Below the pieces are notes generated by a model, which saw only the letters and a list, made by a program, of their open reading frames with translations, had not been told where the DNA came from and did no database searches. This document shows, piece after piece, positions 60,936 through 64,000 of a stretch of DNA of 64,000 bases (its first letter is position 1; each line of letters begins with the position of its first letter). Source of the DNA: Mugil cephalus (taxonomy: Eukaryota; Chordata; Actinopteri; Mugiliformes; Mugilidae); contig NC_061782.1 of assembly GCF_022458985.1 (NCBI RefSeq), positions 19,028,172 through 19,092,171 on the forward strand, given 5' to 3'. The position numbers and the translations under genes were made by a program.

Positions 60936-61451
60936 CCACTTGAGCGTGTTTATTTACGTCTCTGTGCTCGTTCTTTGGTTTCGTTACTCAATTACACAAT
61001 GTTTTAGCTCGTAGCCGTGCAGTTGAATAACAATGTATGATGTTGATAATGTGATTACGCTTGTGTGTGACACTTCCTGGAACACATTTGGTTTCAGTGG
61101 TGTAGCTAATGAACTGGCAAATGGGTTTATATGGTTCTGGTGACTTTGTGAGCAAGTGCTTCAGAATTTTATTTTGCAAACTGAACTGTGCGGTCTGCAA
61201 AACGTCTCATAAATAAAGAGATCATAGAGAGCCTAGAAACCAAGGCTGGAATCCTACCATCATTTATTAGCATAAATACTTCTGTACATTTTCAGCATCT
61301 TCAACATCACATTGGTGGACAGAGTCTTAACATCCAACAGTTACAACACAGAAGAAACACAGAATTTTTCCTCAAACAATGTTTATATATAAAAAAAAAA
61401 AAGCTAAGGAAGGAAATAGTGGGGTTTTCATGGAGGTACGGGGATGAATCT
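60936..61451. other. Intergenic and 3' UTR of a minus-strand gene
   Basis: Convergent gene ends. TTTATT at 61263-61268 is AATAAA on the minus strand, 184 bases after the stop codon of the exon at 61452-61523, so roughly 61245-61451 is its 3' UTR. The remainder is intergenic. Confidence 0.6.
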
Positions 61452-61523
61452 TTACTCCTCTGATGTCTGCTTGGCGTTGGCAAATTTCTCTTTCAGCTTG
61501 TCTGCATAAAACTTAAAGGACTC
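61452..61523 (-). CDS. Terminal coding exon of a gene leaving the window (LRPPRC by synteny)
   Basis: Read on the minus strand, TTCCTTCTCTTCCAG precedes 23 codons beginning ESFKFYADKLKEKF and a TAA stop. The clean pyrimidine tract, the charged amphipathic C-terminus and the downstream AATAAA make this a convincing last exon in phase 0. In human the gene convergent with ABCG8 is LRPPRC, a mitochondrial mRNA-stability protein. I could not confirm from memory that this C-terminus is that of LRPPRC, so the identity rests on gene order alone. The upstream exon must lie beyond position 64000, or was missed. Confidence 0.5.
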   Translation of the reverse strand, partial: ESFKFYADKLKEKFANAKQTSEE

Positions 61524-61949
61524 CTGGAAGAGAAGGAAACGAGATTCAGCAACAAACCCATTCCCAACAAAACCTGTTCACCTGTTGTATAGCCCGTGTA
61601 TAGCGTGTGTGCGTGCGTTTCTATCTTGCTTCTTTCCAAAAAATTAAGCAGCACTGCGGCCCTCCTGGGTCTGTCTAAATAGTCTCCAGTCTCCAAGCAG
61701 GTTGTCTCGTTTCATCTTTAAATCCCCATTAATACACAAATAAGGGATTTGTAGCACATTCCCCAAACGCACACTTCCGTTCTCTGCCTCTGTTCCCGGC
61801 TAATTAATCAGTGTTTTGATCCACGGAAAGTGTTGTGGTGGGTGTTTTTTTTTTTTATTTTTTTTTTATTTAAGGGGGAACAAGGTGAGAGCTTTTCTGC
61901 AGATTACGCCAGCTCCTTGCAGCGCGTGTTTGCGTGTTATTGTAGTAAT

Positions 61950-62720
61950 TAATGCCGATAAAATGGCGACGGAACGAAAGGGAGATCCTGGCGCGGGGTT
62001 CCAAGCGTTTCAAAGGGTCAGTTCAGCCTGATTGCAAAAACAAAGAAACCGCGAAATTTCTTTGCAGAAACTGTGGCGCGCGGCCGTGATTTCAACAGAG
62101 CGGCCACCTCTTAGCAGAGGGAGACGCTCGACAACAAGGAGGGGTGGAAACTTCTGAATACACAACTCTTAACCTTTCCCTCTCCTTGCAGCTCTTCGCC
62201 TCTGTTTATAAAACCCAGCAATCACTTAACTGCCCTGACATTCAGTGAATAATGCAGGAGCTTCTCTACCTTCATCCTCTTTCTCCTTCTATCTTTGTCT
62301 TGCAGGTGAGCGATGGGAAGGTAAGAGTTGAGCTTCGGCGTACACCCGCCTCGAGGGGACAGCACATCAAAGTGCTGAGGCTCAAATTGTGTTTGTGCTT
62401 GTGTGTGTGTGTGCGTGTTCGTGTCCTCTCCCAAAAATAGGGCTACATCAGCTCGCAAGACAAAATGCGGCCATAACTGGAGCGGCCACCGCGCTGACAC
62501 CATCTCGCTTACACAATATATGCACTCGGAGAGCGTGGCGTGTAATTTCTGACAGTCACACAAAGCATCAACCAACGCGAGGCTCACTGCGGGCCTCGGC
62601 GGGCCGACTGCTTCTTCGCATTACTGCAGCGCACACAGACCGCGGCGCACACGCAGCGGCACGCGTTAGGGCGCACGCTGGACGGGTGCCAGCCCTGGTT
62701 AGGAGTGCTGGTGTTTGCAC
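61950..62720. promoter_or_regulatory. CG-rich island-like segment
   Basis: CG dinucleotides are clearly denser here than in the AT-rich surroundings (for example GCGCGCGGCCGTG near 62075 and repeated CGC motifs at 62575-62690). It could be an internal promoter, an enhancer or an unrecognised first exon. No open frame in it has a recognisable protein. Confidence 0.35.
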
Positions 62721-63359
62721 ATAGTCCAGATTATGGTGCTCGTGTGTGCATGGTTGTATCAGTGTGGGCAGGTGTGTATATAGGGATGTGCAATTCAGAG
62801 CGTGCTAGTACACTCTGATGCATGTCGAATGGATGTATTTTACACATGTACGATATTACATTGTGTTTAATTCCCTACTTTTCAGTACTTGTTTTTCTTC
62901 CTGTTTGTAAATTTGTAATTTGGTGAAAGTTGAGTCGCAGTCGACTGATCGCCAATGAGAGAGCAAATTGTAGATGTCCGGCCTCCTTCTCTCTTTAGTG
63001 AAGCTATAATATGTTAAACTTCACTCATTTTTTTAATTTTTTTTTTTACAAACTTTGCTGTTAATAGTACTTCCTTGTAAATCCTTAAAATAAAACTATT
63101 TTAAATGACTGTTTACGTGAAGGACTAACATTGTGTTGCGCTTGGTTTATTCTCCTGTAACAGGTCTCAGCTGTAGCTGGTGCATCGGTATCGTCCTGTG
63201 GCTAAAAGGAGAGTGGGCAACTTACTGGACCAACAAGTTGTGTTAAGTTTCTCCTTAAACGATGCGATTGATTCAGTTCTGCTTATGAAATGGAAAAGTC
63301 ATTATTTTTCATATTTAGGTTGAACAACGATTAGTAATTTGATTGTCTGGGTTTCATCA

Positions 63360-63775
63360 TACTCTGAAACAATGGTTCCTAACCTGGGCTCCGCGCCCCA
63401 GAGATCACAGGGGGGACGGGCCAAAAATCTTCTGATCACCATCAGTTTTCACCCGTTTCACCCGTCACCAGATTTTAACCAGTGCTGTGTGTGTCTCGCC
63501 AAATTTATTTTTTCTCCTCCGAATTAACCTGCGTTTCTTATCGAAGTCTAACTAACTGCAAACAAAGCACATAAAAATAGTAAAAATAACAACTAATATT
63601 AAATGATAGGATGTAAAAATTTAGAGTTTCTGTATAAATTGAAGCTGAATTAAATGGATAAATTGCGAACGAATAAATGAATATGTTTCATGTATAGATG
63701 CCTCGGTTTGTGTACAGGGTCCGGGGTGGGGACCCCGCTTTTCTTAGACTCAAGTGGGGGGGGCTCCATTCATTA
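63360..63775. repeat. Probable degraded transposon-derived repeat
   Basis: The left side (GGTTCCTAACCTGGGCTCCG) and the right side (CCGGGGTGGGGACCCCGC) look like the GC-rich ends of a non-autonomous DNA element with AT-rich unique DNA between. No target duplication or coding capacity could be established. Confidence 0.35.
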
Positions 63776-64000
63776 TGATTTTATAGAAAAACAGTTAATT
63801 CTTCGTGGTGAAAAACTATTTAGGTAAAGCTTTATTTCCATTTGTGTATCTCCAGTCCAGTATCTCCACCTAACAGTGCTGCACCTTTCAGTTTTATAAT
63901 ATTCTTTGCCCTTTTACAGCACAAGGGCCAAAAACAAACTTTTTCAGACAATGATGCCATCTATCCATATCTTTGGTTGTGTCGATGATCTGCTGTTTTT

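Larger units (their letters stand above)
61524..64000 (-). other. Presumed intron of the right-edge gene
   Basis: No further exon was supported up to the right edge. It contains a poly-T run (61845-61870), a CG-rich segment at about 61950-62720 and a degraded repeat at about 63360-63775. The short open frame starting MATERKGDPG at 61963 is not supported as a gene. Confidence 0.45.

Noticed and set aside
61963-62031. Short frame starting MATERKGDPG in the CG-rich segment
   Set aside because: Only 22 codons before a stop, no good donor within it and no recognisable protein; treated as chance.

Overview
This window is vertebrate nuclear DNA, almost certainly from a teleost fish and probably a percomorph. 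Every gene is split into many short exons with GT-AG introns. The intervening DNA holds (GT)n microsatellites, a Tc1-type transposon with long inverted repeats, LINE 3' fragments and a dispersed repeat family typical of fish. Six protein genes and the last exon of a seventh were modelled by joining exons with matching phase. The protein families were recognised from remembered vertebrate orthologues; no database search was possible.

Layout. 1-5758: upstream or 5' non-coding DNA of cep170, with a Tc1 element at 896-2492. 5794-29028 (+): cep170, centrosomal protein 170, 21 coding exons of which one may be optional, about 1613 residues, with a long 3' UTR to about 31300. 32256-33561 (-): hint1, complete in 3 exons and 126 residues. 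33700-35148 (+): lyrm7, complete in 5 exons and 102 residues, divergent from hint1 across 138 bp. 35826-36912: remnant of an internally deleted LINE. 37183-42585 (+): dync2li1, complete in 13 exons and 359 residues. 43387-53412 (-): abcg5, 14 coding exons and 657 residues. 53956-60134 (+): abcg8, 13 exons and 670 residues, head to head with abcg5 across 543 bp. 61452-61523 (-): terminal coding exon of a gene extending past the right edge, LRPPRC by conserved order.

The genes serve separate roles. CEP170 is a centrosome and microtubule protein, and DYNC2LI1 is a dynein-2 subunit of retrograde ciliary transport. HINT1 is a purine phosphoramidase, and LYRM7 is a mitochondrial complex III assembly factor. 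ABCG5 and ABCG8 form the obligate heterodimeric sterol exporter, and their divergent arrangement fits co-expression. dync2li1-abcg5-abcg8-(lrpprc) matches human 2p21, hint1-lyrm7 matches human 5q31 and CEP170 lies on human 1q43, so the window joins three blocks that are separate in human.

The most noteworthy observations are: an AT-AC U12-type intron in cep170; a 357-bp intronic segment copied across an exon and flanked by 105-bp direct repeats; and ABCG5 and ABCG8 proteins in which both ATP sites carry canonical motifs, whereas one site is degenerate in mammals. I found no bacterial-type system, no CRISPR array and no tRNA or rRNA gene.
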